From assembly GCA_038501785.1 (NCBI GenBank), contig JBAMJR010000272.1, forward strand, positions 1,288,501 through 1,352,500: 64,000 bases of DNA. The letters run 5' to 3'. Within the stretch, counting starts at the first letter, position 1. Every line of letters starts with the position of its first letter. The position numbers and the translations under genes are program-made. Below the pieces are notes generated by a model, which saw only the letters and a program-made list of their open reading frames with translations, was not told the DNA's origin and made no database searches. Shown here piece after piece: positions 9,065-19,904 of the stretch. The stretch comes from Myoxocephalus aenaeus. Its lineage: Eukaryota; Chordata; Actinopteri; Perciformes; Cottidae.

Positions 9065-11148
9065 CTATGTCTTCTTGAACCTCCCCTTAGTGAGATGGTC
9101 CCTGTGACGTGGGGGGTAGTTCACAGGGCCCTTGCCTCCCTCAGGGAGTTTTTCCCACAAGGCCAAGAGCTGCGCCTCACGCTTCACTGTGACCCGACCC
9201 GACACCCGCAGCTCCACCAGGCACTCTGCCAGGTTCTGCACATACTGGTACCTCGGGGTGCCAGCTGGGCCCATGCACTCCTACAGAGGGCAAAATAACA
9301 CAGTCCTTTATTCATCATGTGGCTTTGAGGACAGAGGTGATGTAGGAAGGTGCAATGAGAATGTACCTCTTTTGCGGCGTCCTGGAGGTCGGCTGGTGGT
9401 CGGGGGGGCTGTGAGGCGTCTGACAGGAAGTCTGTATCAGGAAATCCTGAAAGCCCACCTCGCACCCTTCCACCTGACCCTCAAAGTCCTCCTCGGTCTC
9501 CTGCTCCTCCGTCTCCTCCTCTGGGGCGTCGGGGTCCTCCGGCAGTTTCTGCAGTGGCCGGCCGGTCTGAGAGAACAGGTAGTTGACCCCGATCAACTCT
9601 CCTGTGGCAGCACAGAAGAGAAAACCAAGTTAAGAACTTTTAGTTAAGAGTCAAAGGTACTGGCACCTCCCGGAGCTTCTCCCTCAGTAGGTACCTGTGT
9701 ACTCCCGAGTCTTGGTGTCGCTGTGAACCAGCCTCATCCCGTACAGGCTTTGGGCCAGCTGCTGTAGCTGCGCTGCTGCTGGCTGTCCCTCCCTCCACCG
9801 AGGCACGACCGCGGTCCTCGTTCCACCTCGTCGGGCCCTCCAGCAGGTACAGCTGGAAGTGCATGGCACTGGTGCCTGGAACGTGACAAGAGTGAGGTGA
9901 GAAGAGACTCTAACATTAACTTGTGTTCCCAGGCTTCAGACACTCACCAGGGATGAACCTGTTGAGGTGGCGATGGAAGGGCTCCAAGGATGTGGAGCCG
10001 CGGTACATGGGCAGGCTCACTCCTCCCCGGGTCAGCCGTTCCGTCCTGGTGTACAGCTGCAGCCCCGGTGGGTCCTGGATGCACTGCAGGTGGCGGCGCT
10101 GGGTGCTCCAGATGTTGTTCACCCTTTCCTGGTACAGCAGCAGGATGTCCATGGTGTCCGTGGCCGACTTGAAGTGGTCCAAGGCCTCCTTGATGAGACG
10201 CTCGGTGTCCTGTGCCCCACGTGTGCGGCGGCGACAGTGCCGAGCCATCTCCTTGGCGGAGACCCGGCTCCAGGCCCCGGGTCTCTCGGCCTCCTTGGCG
10301 CTCTTCAGCACGGCCACGTCCTCCGAGTCCCACACAGAGATGCAGATGGACAGGCGGCGCATGAAGTGGGCATAGAGTGGGTGGCTCTCGGTGGTGACCA
10401 TGGCCGCCAGCCTCCGGACCACGAGCTGGGTCCACTCTGGGAACAGAGCGACTACTGGTGAACCCCCAGTCATGGAGCAGCAGTCCCGGTCCACATACAG
10501 GACAACAGGTGGCTCCTTCTCGGCCAGCTGGTACCGCCTGACCAGCCTAGAGGTCATCTGCTTCAGCCCGGAGCCCTCGGCTGCAGTGAGGACCGACATG
10601 AGCACCTGGCCGTGCTCGTTGCCCACGTTGGTCACCCACTGGGCCGTCCCTGCAGCGTGGCCGGCCAGCTTCCTGGTGATCTACACAAGCAGAAGGACTT
10701 TATTCATCCTGAGGGGGAATCGGGTCGCTCTCATTCTAAAAGATGTCAGAGCGTGTAAGAGCTACCGTCCTAAAATAAACAACCGCCGTGGACATTCTGA
10801 ATGACTTGAGTTAACCAAGGTAGACTGTTCAGACATTTTAAGTCCATTTTTAGGATGGAGCCAAAGTCGGAGGTCACCTTGGCTCTCATCTCCCCCAGAT
10901 GGCTGAAGCTGTCGCTGACTAAGGCGGAGAGGATCCACTGGCTGGTGGGGATCGGCTCCATCTCTGGGAGGGCTGGAGGAGGAGGAACACCGGCACCCGG
11001 GATCATGAACTTCCTGTAGATGGACATGAAGCGCATGCATCTGCTCATCCAGGCGCTCGTGTGCTGCTCCACCAGGTAGGAGCGCAGGCGGCTGGCACTG
11101 TTGCCCAGCGTCCGGCTGCTCATCTGCACCTTCTTGTCACATGACAGC
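9065..11148 (-). pseudogene. Transposase-like 3' part of the DUF6729 repeat gene family, 5 exons
   Basis: Exons on the minus strand with matching splice sites: 11148-about 10850 (LSCDKKVQMSSRTLGNSASR ... DFGSILKMD), 10680-9948, 9875-9695, 9601-9367 and 9280-9065. Exon 2 carries NVGNEHGQVLMSVLTAAEG, then VLYVDRDCC with a probable catalytic Asp, and GSTSLEPFHRHLNRFIPG with a probable catalytic Glu. I recall a LDxWHxMRR-type block between EW and the TTES segment in this family; here PEWTQLVV runs straight into RRLAAMVTTES, so that piece looks deleted. Exon 3 encodes HFQLYLLEGPTRWNEDR and is frameshifted near 9790. Exon 4 has LIGVNYLFSQTGRPLQ and an acidic run. Exon 5 ends PPRHRDHLTKGRFK. It is likely a DDE/RNase-H-type transposase; the superfamily is not assigned. 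Confidence 0.6.
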
Positions 11149-12099
11149 CTGCAGAGACAGAAAGACAGAACAGGTTGAGTTGTAAGCTTTTATGAAACCA
11201 CAGAACTGGTCATGCAAACTAAAAGATAAACCGTCTCTGCTCCTCAGGGAGAAGATCAAGATTTGTGCTGTGACAGCTGAACTGAAGTAACCCTGATCCT
11301 TAAACAAAGGCAGCATGGAGTGAATGAAGTGTGAGGCCTTTGTTGTGAGCTTTGAGAGGTGTGAAGAGCTGATGTGTGAAGAGCAAATCAGGCTCCTCAC
11401 TTCCCCTTGAAGAAATATTCAAAAATCCTGGGAGATGGTGCGAGGAAATAAGGTCCAGGAGTCCAAAAAAGAGCTAAACTAATTTAATAAAAAGTGATAG
11501 ACAGACAGCTTATGCTTTCGATCGAGCTCTTTTGGCTCCACAGCGAACTCCATGGGCACGCAGGTCTGATTCACTCGCTAGCAGCCAGAAAAGAGAAAGT
11601 TTTTCTCTTCATACCATTAATTTATATCTCCCAGTCATATCTCCCAGGGAGCCTACTCATTAAGTCCCGTTTTCACACCTCTGGTTGCTGCTTCACTCGT
11701 CCATTGGCCCGCAGCTAAAGTGACGGAGCCCGTCCACTTCTTCTTCTTCTGACCGGTAAAGTCTCAAAAGTCAATCTTCAACGCCGCCACCTCAGGCGAA
11801 CAAGAGAACTACCATTCCTTAAAGCGGCAGTTCATGCAGTATGCAGCATGCAATCTCTTAACATTCATTCATACATTAATCGTTTCACAGTAAATAAAAG
11901 TGACCTTCATATGCATACAATTACAAATCCTTCATGGTAATATACCTTATTAATTATCATATTTCATGCATTGTAATGTACACAATAAACCTCACACTGT
12001 ACAAGACCAATTGTGACAAACTAAGCTTTAATAAACACTACACCCTCCTCCAGAGTTCAAAGTCCCCTTTAAGGTCAAAGCCTTTGAGAAGATAAAAAC
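11149..12099. other. No gene recognised
   Basis: No coding frame could be supported. The block at about 11400-11760 (aaaaaagagctaaactaattt, cttatgctttcgatcgagct, tcttcttcttctgaccgg) looks like the terminal or untranslated part of some repeat, but neither an LTR pair nor an inverted repeat is visible inside the window. Confidence 0.4.
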
Positions 12100-13058
12100 A
12101 ATCCTTTATTTGTCCCGCAGTGGGGAAATTGACGTAGACCGACCAGTAAATGGAGAGCTTCTCCTTCTGGCTCAGCTCCTCTTCACCAAGACGGACCGGT
12201 ACAGCGCCTGTTTTACTGCTGCAGCCGCACCGATCCGCCTGTCGATCTCCCGCTCCACCTTACCCTCACTCGTGAACAAGACCCCGAGATACTTGAACTC
12301 CTTCGCTTGGGGTAGGCAGTTTGTCCCCACCTGGAGGAGCAGTCCACCGGTTTCCGGCAGAGCACCATGGCCTCAGATTTGGAGGTGCTAACTCTCATTC
12401 CTGCCGCTTCACACTCGGCTGCAAAACGCCCCAGTGAATGCTGGAGGTCACGGTCCGAGGAGGCAAACGGGCAGGACCGCATCATCTGCGAAAAGCAGAG
12501 ATGCGATCCCGAGACTCCCAAACCGGATCCTCTCCACCCCCTGGCTGCGCCTAGATATCCTGTCCATGAAAGTCACGAACAGGACTGGTGATAAAGGGCA
12601 GCCCTGGCGGAGACCAACACCCACCGGGAACGTGTCTGACTTACTACCGAGGATACGAACACAGCTCCTACTGCAGGCGTACAGAGACCGGATGGCCCAT
12701 GCCAACGGGTCCGGCACCCCATACTCCCGCAGCACCCCCCACAAAACCCCCCGAGGGACTCGGTCGAAAGCCTTCTCCAAGTCCACAAAGCACATGTAGA
12801 CTGGTTGGGCAAACTCCCAGGACCCCTCCAGTAGTCTTTGAGGGTAAAGAGCTGGTCCACTGTTCCACGGCCGGGACGGAATCCACACTGTTCGTCTTGA
12901 ATCTGAGGTTCGACAAGCGGTCGGAGCCTCCTTTCAGAACCCTGGCATAAGCTTTTCCCGGGAGGCTGAGCAGTGTGATACCACGATAGTTCGAGCACAC
13001 TCTCTGGTCCCCCTTCTTGAACTGGAATTCCATTACAATTCCACATAATTGTTGTCAT
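12100..13058 (-). pseudogene. Rex3-like (RTE-clade) LINE reverse transcriptase fragment
   Basis: Minus-strand frames give successive conserved RT blocks: EFQFKKGDQRVCSNYRGITL, LSLPGKAYARVL, QDEQCGFRPGRGTVDQLFTL, CFVDLEKAFDRVPRGVL, VGLRQGCPLSPVLFVTFMD and LLFADDAVL, then AAECEAAGMRVSTSKSEAMV. These are typical of the Rex3/RTE-type LINEs of fish. The blocks fall in three frames, so several frameshifts have accumulated. The LINE 3' end is missing; the sequence stops at about the position where the 27541-28045 fragment begins. At 12100-12130 it abuts the cctttatttgtcccgcagtg repeat motif. Not functional. Confidence 0.85.
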
Positions 13059-14176
13059 CAGCCCCTACTTGTCCACTCTTTTGATATTCTGCCCCACCCT
13101 GAATATCTGAAACAATTCCTGGAATCAATTCCCTTTTATTTAAATGTATGTCAGATTTTTCTAAAACATCCACTATTTGGGTTGATAGACTAAGAACAAG
13201 AAAGTAAGACCCAACCCCTTAGGTTTTTCTCAATGTCAAATTCAGCTTTACAAGCTGTGAGTTCTAGGAACTGAAGATGCACAAGAAATCCCTTGTAGAA
13301 TTTGTTTTCCTGTTTCCGGGGAAGTAAAAAAAAATATATATCAAAATTGTAAAACAGCTATTGCTTCATCCATTAGCGAAGCACTAGTAATTATGTTTGA
13401 TGATAACCTTAATTTACAGTGGGCATGAGCATATGTTTTAGGAATCCCAGGCAAATTGGCTTTTGTCTTGGAAAGATATTTTTTTTTACACAAAAGGTAT
13501 GTACTATGATATAATCATATTAAACAAATGAAGAATGATTGAGTGAAAATTATCTTTAAGAAAGTTATGTTTATCATCAGATAGGCCTAATCATATATAT
13601 GGCATCCTATAGTATCCCAAACAGTCAAGAAAATCAGAGATCCTATTTTTCTAGCAGTTCTCAGAAAGCATAAAGATATAAAAAAAACTCCCTTTTTGAA
13701 ATGACTTTCAAGAGTATAAGTAGTCTTTGTGCATCGTTATTACATGATGTTTATAGTTGCAACAAGAGATTTTGATTGAAAATGTGATAACAGGAACATT
13801 TTGTAAATACACTATTTATCTTGAAAACATTTGAAACCTTTAAAATCTGTAATTGACAGGCCGCCTGGTCCTTTGTCTTTTTTTTTTTAATCAATAAATA
13901 TGTCAGAAAATATTCTTTTGGCTAAATTATTTTACCCTTTTTTTTCTGGAAAAACTTTCAAAATCTGGCAAGTATTTGTCATGATTATGTTTAAAAAAGC
14001 CATTATTTGAATTCAGGTTTTGATTCCCACTCCTTTCTGTATTTTTAAGCGTACACATGATGACTAATGTCCCAGAGAGGCACACACAGTGGACGAGGTG
14101 ACAGGTGATTTATTTTAGTGTGACAGTGAAGAAACATTTAAATCCCACTGTAAACCGTGGCGAAATCAGCGACTCT
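13059..14176. other. AT-rich, no gene recognised
   Basis: No open frame of note, no recognisable repeat ends and no RNA gene could be seen. Scattered poly-A/T runs only. Confidence 0.5.
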
Positions 14177-14192
14177 TGCGCATGCAATTTTT

Positions 14193-14734
14193 TATTTTTA
14201 TAATTTTTTATTTTTGGACAGTAGCTTAATTTACAAGGTATACATCAGCACAAGTGTAGTATTCAATATATACCATCCAGTTTTTCAAATTAAGTAACAT
14301 TGTACATTTTGGGAGAGTGTATACGTAAACAGAGAAATACATCAGACGGGGGGCACTAGAAAGAGAGAGAGAGAGAGATAAAGGTCAGAGAGGTTTCCTA
14401 ATCTAGAGCAGCATTACAGGGTCATTCATTCATTATCTCCACAGAATCTGTCCGTATTGGTTTTGCATATCTCACCCACTTGTCCCAGAGTTGAATAAAC
14501 ATACTTCTCTGAAGGCGAAGGGAGAAGGTGATCCTTTCCATAACATAGATGTCATTTACTATATATATCCATTCCTGTATCGTGGGGGGCTCAGGAAGCA
14601 GCCAGCGTCTGGTGAGGGCTTTTTTACAAGCAGTTATTAAAATGCCAAACATGTATTTATCTCAACGCCCTGCTTGAAAATCAAATTCTCCTAAGAATAA
14701 AGTTGAAAATTCCAGGGGCAAGTCGGTGTTAAGT
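14193..14734 (-). mobile_element. 5'-truncated L1 LINE, 3' end only, with 16-bp target duplication
   Basis: On the minus strand, 14652-14422 encodes FGILITACKKALTRRWLLPE, then EWIYIVNDIYVMERITFSLR and FIQLWDKWVRY. This is the very C-terminus of fish L1 ORF2 proteins. The plus strand starts with T-rich sequence (14187-14215), the reverse of a poly-A tail. The segment is bracketed by the direct repeat ttgcgcatgcaatttt (14177-14192 and 14735-14750), which fits an L1 target-site duplication. About 540 bases long, so strongly 5'-truncated. The right duplication overlaps the TTAA of the adjacent piggyBac. Confidence 0.8.
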
Positions 14735-14749
14735 ATTGCGCATGCAATT

Positions 14750-16098
14750 TTAACCCTTTGGGGGCGGGGCCCACTTCGAAGCGTTAAACCAGGTGTTTCA
14801 ATTTTTTTATAAAATTATATCATCACAATAATACGTCACAGAGATATGGTTTCAAATCTGGTGGATATGGTTTCCACTTCCGCGTCTGAGCATCTAAACA
14901 TGGACATGTATGAGGCGTGCAAAGCTTCACTGTGAGTCAGAAGGTGCCAAGCAAAGAGTCCTGAGCAGAGCTATATTGAAGGGGACAGACGGCGCAGCTT
15001 CAGAGCTGAAGGATTCACTAACAGGAGCTAGCCGGAGCTAACGGGCCAGATAGCTGGCTACAGCGTTTCTGTGAGACTGAACGGTGAGTAATCAATTGTT
15101 GTCCCTATTACAGTGAACATAGTACGACCAGTAGTGTTGGACCTCCATTATGTGTTTGTAAGACCGTAAATAACGTGTTAGCTGACGATAGCTTCGTAGC
15201 GTTAGCACGTCACTAGATAGCGCCGTGTTGGATGTCTCTTCCGTGTCTATGACTGAACGGTGCATAATTAACTGTTGTCTCTATCACCGTTAACTTTCTT
15301 ACAGTGAACATAGTAGGACCAGTAGTGTTGGACCTCCATTATGTGTTTGTAAGACCGTAAATAACGTGTGTGTTGACGATAGCTTAGCGTTAGCACGTCA
15401 CTACATAGTACCGTGTTGGCTGTTATCTTCCGTGTCTATGACTGAACGGTGCATAATCAACTTGTCTCTATCACCGTTAACTTTCTTACAGTGAACTTAG
15501 TAAGCCTAGTAGCGCTGGATCTCCGTTAATCGTTACTACTGTAGTGTTTATGTCACGTTAGGTGCTGCTAACACGGCGCGAGCTAATGGAGATAGCTGAC
15601 TACAGCTATGAACGGTGGTAATCAACTGTTGTCCCTATCACCGTTAACTTTCTATCAGTGAACTCATACTGACTGTTTTAATGTATTTTACAGAGTGGAT
15701 TCAGAGCTGTGAGGGTCCAGAGGACAACATGCAGCATCGCTGCAGCAGCCTCCCTGTCCGTCTGTCTGCCAACACATCACCTAGCAGGCCACAAAGCCAG
15801 CCACAGCTCATCATCCCCACCATATAATAATAAATTTGGTTTTAGACATTACATTACATGTGTCTACCATTTTATTCATATATTCCACTGCTTTTGTGAA
15901 CCTAAGACCTTTGGTCATATTTTCTCTTTACATTTGTGCCTTTGGGACAATGGTGCCTCATTATATAGATGGCTGAGATTGTTCTGTAATTTTTGATATA
16001 CAACACATGAGTATGTATCATATGCTAGTGACTTTAAAAAGGGGAATTTAAAAAGTATGTGAAATCAAGAAATTGACCCCCAGACCTCAGAGTGTTAA
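14750..16098 (+). mobile_element. Non-autonomous piggyBac-type element
   Basis: The unit is bounded by TTAA at both ends (14750-14753 and 16095-16098), the target signature of piggyBac. The left end ccctttgggggcggggcccac resembles the ends at 61871 (ccctctgaggtcggcgcccg) and, inverted, 47541. The right end (ggggaatttaaaaagtatg ... gacccccagacctcagagtg) matches the copies at 3564 and 46027. No transposase is encoded. The interior holds a tandem array at about 15080-15660 and an exon-like piece starting after tgtattttacag (15693). It is clearly related to the coding copy at the right edge of the window. Confidence 0.85.
15080..15665. repeat. Three-unit tandem array inside the piggyBac element
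   Basis: Units begin gaacggtg(a/c)(g/a)taat at about 15080, 15256 and 15447, giving spacings of about 176 and 191 bases. Each contains cagtgaaca.agta.gacc, gtgttggacctccattatgt, a deletable tagc/gatagc block and the ccgtgtctatgactgaacgg junction. The last unit is more diverged. The inverted copy at 46560-47210 has the same kind of array with more units. Confidence 0.8.
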
Positions 16099-16128
16099 GT
16101 CTGGACTGCGGAGAGTCTCCTGTGAGAC

Positions 16129-19100
16129 TCAATTCAATTCAGTTTATTTTATATAGCCCAACATCACAAATACAAGTTTGCCTCGGAGGGCTTTACAATC
16201 TGTACACATAACATCCCTGTCCCGGGACCTCACATCGGATCAGGAAAAACTCCCCAAATAAAGATAGTAAAAACCCTTTCACAGGGAAAAAAGGGAAGAA
16301 GCCTTCAGGAGAGCAACAGAGGAGGATCCCTCTCCTGATGGACAGAAGCAATAGATGTCATGTGACCAGAATGAACAACGTAACGGAGTTACAGCACATT
16401 ACATGAATATGACAGAAAGTATTCATATAATGAGTAGTAGGCATGGTCCATGATCCTGATAACCACGATCCATGAAGCAGAAGGAGGTAGAGAGGAGGGG
16501 CATCAGCAGGGCCATGGCCATGAATCCATGGAAAAGAAAGTAGAGTTAGTAATGTGCATTGAAGAGACAATAATTTATCCAGAAGGAGAGAAAGAAGAGG
16601 AGAGGAGGAGAGGAGGAGCAAAAGAGGAAGAGAAGAGGAGAAGAGGAGCTCAGTGTATCCTAAGATGTCCCCCAGCAGTCTAGGCCTATAGCAGCATATC
16701 TAGGGGCTGGACCAGGGCAAACCTGAGCCAGCCCTAACTATAAGCCTGAAACAGCCCTAAGTATAAGCGCTAACAAAGAGGAAAGTCTTAAGTCTACTCT
16801 TAAATGCGGTGACTGTGTCTGCCCCCCGGACTGAAAGTGGAAGCTGATTCCACAGAAGAGGAGCCCGATAACTGAAAGCTCTAGCCCCCAACCTACTTTT
16901 TAAGACTCTGGGAACCACAAGTAACCCTGCATTCAGTGAGCGTAACGCTCTAGTGGGGTAATATGGCACTATAAGCTCTTTAAGATATGATGGTGCATCA
17001 CCAGCTAAGGCTTTATAGGTGAGGAGGAGGATTTTAAATATGATTCTCGATCTTACAGGAAGCCAGTGGAGAGCAGCTAATACAGGAGTAATGTGATCTC
17101 TCTTCCGAGTCCTTGTTAGTACACGAGCTGCAGCATTCTGGATCAGCTGGAGAGTCCCAAGGGACTTTCCGGAGCAGCCTGATAATACGGAGTTACAGTA
17201 ATCCAGTCTTGAAGTAACAAATGCGTGGATCAATGTTTCTGCATCACTTTGAGACAGGATGTGCCGGATCTTTGAGATGTTCCGTAGGTGAAAAAAGGCA
17301 GTCCATGAGATCTGTTTCACGTGGGAGCCAAAGGATAGGTCCTGGTCAAAAATAACTCTGAGATTCCTTACGGTGGTGGTGGATGCCAGAGCGATGCCAT
17401 CCAGGGAAACCATATCGTCAGATAGTTGATTTCTGAGGTGTTCTGGGCCGAGTAGAATAACTTCTGTCTTGTCAGAGTTCAGCAGCAGGAAGTTGCAGGT
17501 CATCCAGGTCTTGATGTCTTTAAGACACGCTTGAAGTTTAGCGACCTGGTGGATTTCATCTGGCTTGATTGACAGATATAGTTGAGTATCATCGGCATAA
17601 CAGTGAAAGTTTATGGAGTGTTTTCTGATAATATTGCCTAAGGGAAGCATATATAAGGTGAATAAAATTGGTCCAAGCACAGAACCTTGTGGAACTCCAT
17701 GACGAACGGCGGTGGTCATCGAGGCCTCATCGTTTACAAATACAAACTGAGATCTATCTGATAAATACGACTTAAACCAGCTTAATGCTGTACCTTTAAT
17801 ACCAATCGATTGGTCTAGTCTCTGTAATAAGATGTCATGGTCAATGGTGTCGAATGCTGCACTAAGGTCTAACAAGACAAGTACAGAGACAAGTCCCCTA
17901 TCTGATGCAACTAGAAGGTCATTAGTAATTGTCACTAGTGCTGTCTCTGTGCTATGATGCTTTCTAAATCCTGACTGAAATTCCTCAAATAAACTATTGT
18001 TATGTAAAAAGTCACACAACTGATTTGCGACTACCTTCTCCAGTATCTTAGAGAGGAAGGGAAGGTTAGAGATAGGTCTGTAGTTAGCCAACACCTCTGG
18101 ATCCAGGGTGGGCTTCTTAAGAAGAGGTTTAATTACAGCTACTTTAAAAGACTGTGGTACATGACCCATTAGTAAAGACCCATTTATAATATCTAGTACA
18201 GAGGCACAAATTAAGGGTAAAACTTCTTTAAACAGCTTAGTCGGAACAGGGTCTAGGAGACAGGTAGAAGATTTAGAAGTAGAAACCATTGAAGACAGTT
18301 GGTCGAGGTTGATGGTAAAAAATCCATCCAGACGCACAACAGGGCCCACAGCCTCCTCCATGGCCATCCCACCTGAGGATGGACCGGCAGTAGTCGAGGG
18401 CAGGAGATCACCGATCCTGTCTCTAATAGCCATAATCTTATCATTGAAGAAGTTCATAAAGTCATTACTACTGAGGTCTATAGGAATACACGGATCCACC
18501 GAGCTATGACTCTCAGCCAGCCTGGCCACAGTGCTAAAGAGAAACCTAGGGTTGCTCTTGTTTTTCTCTATGAGTGATGAGTAGTAGGCTCCTCTGGCAT
18601 TACGGAGGGCCTTCTTATATGTTCTCAGACTATCCCGCCAAACCAACCGGGACTCCACCAGACCGTTGGAGCGCCATATGCCCTCAAGCTTCCGTGATGC
18701 TTGCTTCAATATGCGGGTCTGAGGGTTGTACCATGGAGCGAGCCTCCTTTGCTTAATGATCCTCTTTTTTAGAGGGGCTATCGAGTCCAGTGTCACTCTC
18801 AGTGAGCCAGTAGCACCATCGACGAGCTGATCAATCTGGGAGGGAGTAAAGTTAGCACAGGAGTCATCTGTTATATTGAGACATGGTGATGAATCAAATA
18901 CAGAAGGAATCGCTTCCTTAAATCTAGCAACAGCACCGTCAGTTAGACATCTGGTGTAAAAACTCTTGCCTAACGCTGTACAATCTGGTAGCATAAACTC
19001 AAAAGTTATAAGGAAATGGTCTGATAAAAGAGGGTTCTGTGGAAACACTACTAAATGCTCCACATCAATGCCATATGTAAGAACAAGGTCGAGGGTGTGG

Positions 19101-19840
19101 TTAAAGCAGTGAGTCGGTTCCTTTACTCTCTGACAGAAGCCAATCGAATCCAACAATAAGCTAAATGCAACACTAAGGCTATCATTGCTAACATCCACAT
19201 GAATATTAAAATCACCTACAATAATAACCTTATCAGTCTTAAGGACCAAACTTGACAAAAACTCTGAAAATTCAGATATAAATTCTGAGTACATACCAGG
19301 TGCTCGGTATACCACGACAAACAGAATCGGCTGTACTGTTTTCCAGGTTGGATGTGAAATACTAAGAACGAGGCTTTCAAATGAGTTGCAGTTCAATCCA
19401 GGTTTAGGACCCATTAGCAGACCCGAGTCAAAGATGGCAGCTACTCCACCTCCTCGGCCGGTGTCTCGAGGAATGTGCATATTAACATGACTTGGAGGAG
19501 TAGATTCATTTAGGCTGACATATTCCTCATGTCTCAGCCAGGTTTCAGTAAGACAGAACACATCAATATGGTTGTCTGATATTAATTCATTTACTAATAC
19601 AGCTTTAGAAGACAAAGATCTAATATTTAGGAGTCCACATTTAATTATCCTATCGTGTTGCACTATTGCAGTAGTGGTGTTAACCTTTATGAGGTTGTTT
19701 TCTATAACTCCTCTTTTGGTTACTTTTGATTTAATTAATTTAAATGGCCGTGGGACAGACACAGTCTCTATAGAGTTAAAGGTGGGCAGCTGCCCTAAAG
19801 AAAATGCAGGAAGTGCAGAGAAGGGTGTAAGACTACAACT
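16129..19840 (-). mobile_element. L2-clade LINE, long copy
   Basis: The minus-strand element starts beyond its coding frame near 19840 and ends at 16129. Its 3' UTR is the widespread fish L2 type, with a purine-rich region (16560-16650) and tatatagcccaacatcacaa at the end, finishing in ATTCA-like repeats (attcaattcag). A second piece of this 3' UTR occurs at 23957-24080. The element sits 30 bases from the right TTAA of the piggyBac copy. The exact 5' end is not defined. Confidence 0.85.
16757..19762 (-). CDS. L2 LINE ORF2: endonuclease-reverse transcriptase, open 1001 codons
   Basis: The protein nicks target DNA and copies its own RNA by target-primed reverse transcription. The N-terminal APE-type endonuclease (residues about 40-255) shows CGLLNIRSLSSK, FCLTETWLR, VVVYRAPG, IIVGDFNIHVD and NPLLSDHFLI. 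The RT (about 530-800) shows ANYRPISNLPFLSKILEK, VLLDLSAAFDTIDHDIL, RHGVPQGSVLGPILF and the catalytic YADDTQLYL. The C-terminal part ends APLLWNQLPLSVRGADTV...FKSRLKTFLF, typical of L2. No stop or frameshift interrupts it, so this is one of the youngest coding repeats in the window. The frame begins at a GTG, and the true initiator or ORF1 was not identified. It may be 5'-truncated. Confidence 0.9.
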   Translation of the reverse strand: MSVPRPFKLIKSKVTKRGVIENNLIKVNTTTAIVQHDRIIKCGLLNIRSLSSKAVLVNELISDNHIDVFCLTETWLRHEEYVSLNESTPPSHVNMHIPRDTGRGGGVAAIFDSGLLMGPKPGLNCNSFESLVLSISHPTWKTVQPILFVVVYRAPGMYSEFISEFSEFLSSLVLKTDKVIIVGDFNIHVDVSNDSLSVAFSLLLDSIGFCQRVKEPTHCFNHTLDLVLTYGIDVEHLVVFPQNPLLSDHFLITFEFMLPDCTALGKSFYTRCLTDGAVARFKEAIPSVFDSSPCLNITDDSCANFTPSQIDQLVDGATGSLRVTLDSIAPLKKRIIKQRRLAPWYNPQTRILKQASRKLEGIWRSNGLVESRLVWRDSLRTYKKALRNARGAYYSSLIEKNKSNPRFLFSTVARLAESHSSVDPCIPIDLSSNDFMNFFNDKIMAIRDRIGDLLPSTTAGPSSGGMAMEEAVGPVVRLDGFFTINLDQLSSMVSTSKSSTCLLDPVPTKLFKEVLPLICASVLDIINGSLLMGHVPQSFKVAVIKPLLKKPTLDPEVLANYRPISNLPFLSKILEKVVANQLCDFLHNNSLFEEFQSGFRKHHSTETALVTITNDLLVASDRGLVSVLVLLDLSAAFDTIDHDILLQRLDQSIGIKGTALSWFKSYLSDRSQFVFVNDEASMTTAVRHGVPQGSVLGPILFTLYMLPLGNIIRKHSINFHCYADDTQLYLSIKPDEIHQVAKLQACLKDIKTWMTCNFLLLNSDKTEVILLGPEHLRNQLSDDMVSLDGIALASTTTVRNLRVIFDQDLSFGSHVKQISWTAFFHLRNISKIRHILSQSDAETLIHAFVTSRLDYCNSVLSGCSGKSLGTLQLIQNAAARVLTRTRKRDHITPVLAALHWLPVRSRIIFKILLLTYKALAGDAPSYLKELIVPYYPTRALRSLNAGLLVVPRVLKSRLGARAFSYRAPLLWNQLPLSVRGADTVTAFKSRLKTFLFVSAYT

Positions 19841-19904
19841 CTGCTTCTGCTTCCTGGTCTGTCATGCACGAGGTCGACTCAGCGAGCAGCAAGCACCCGC
19901 TGCT

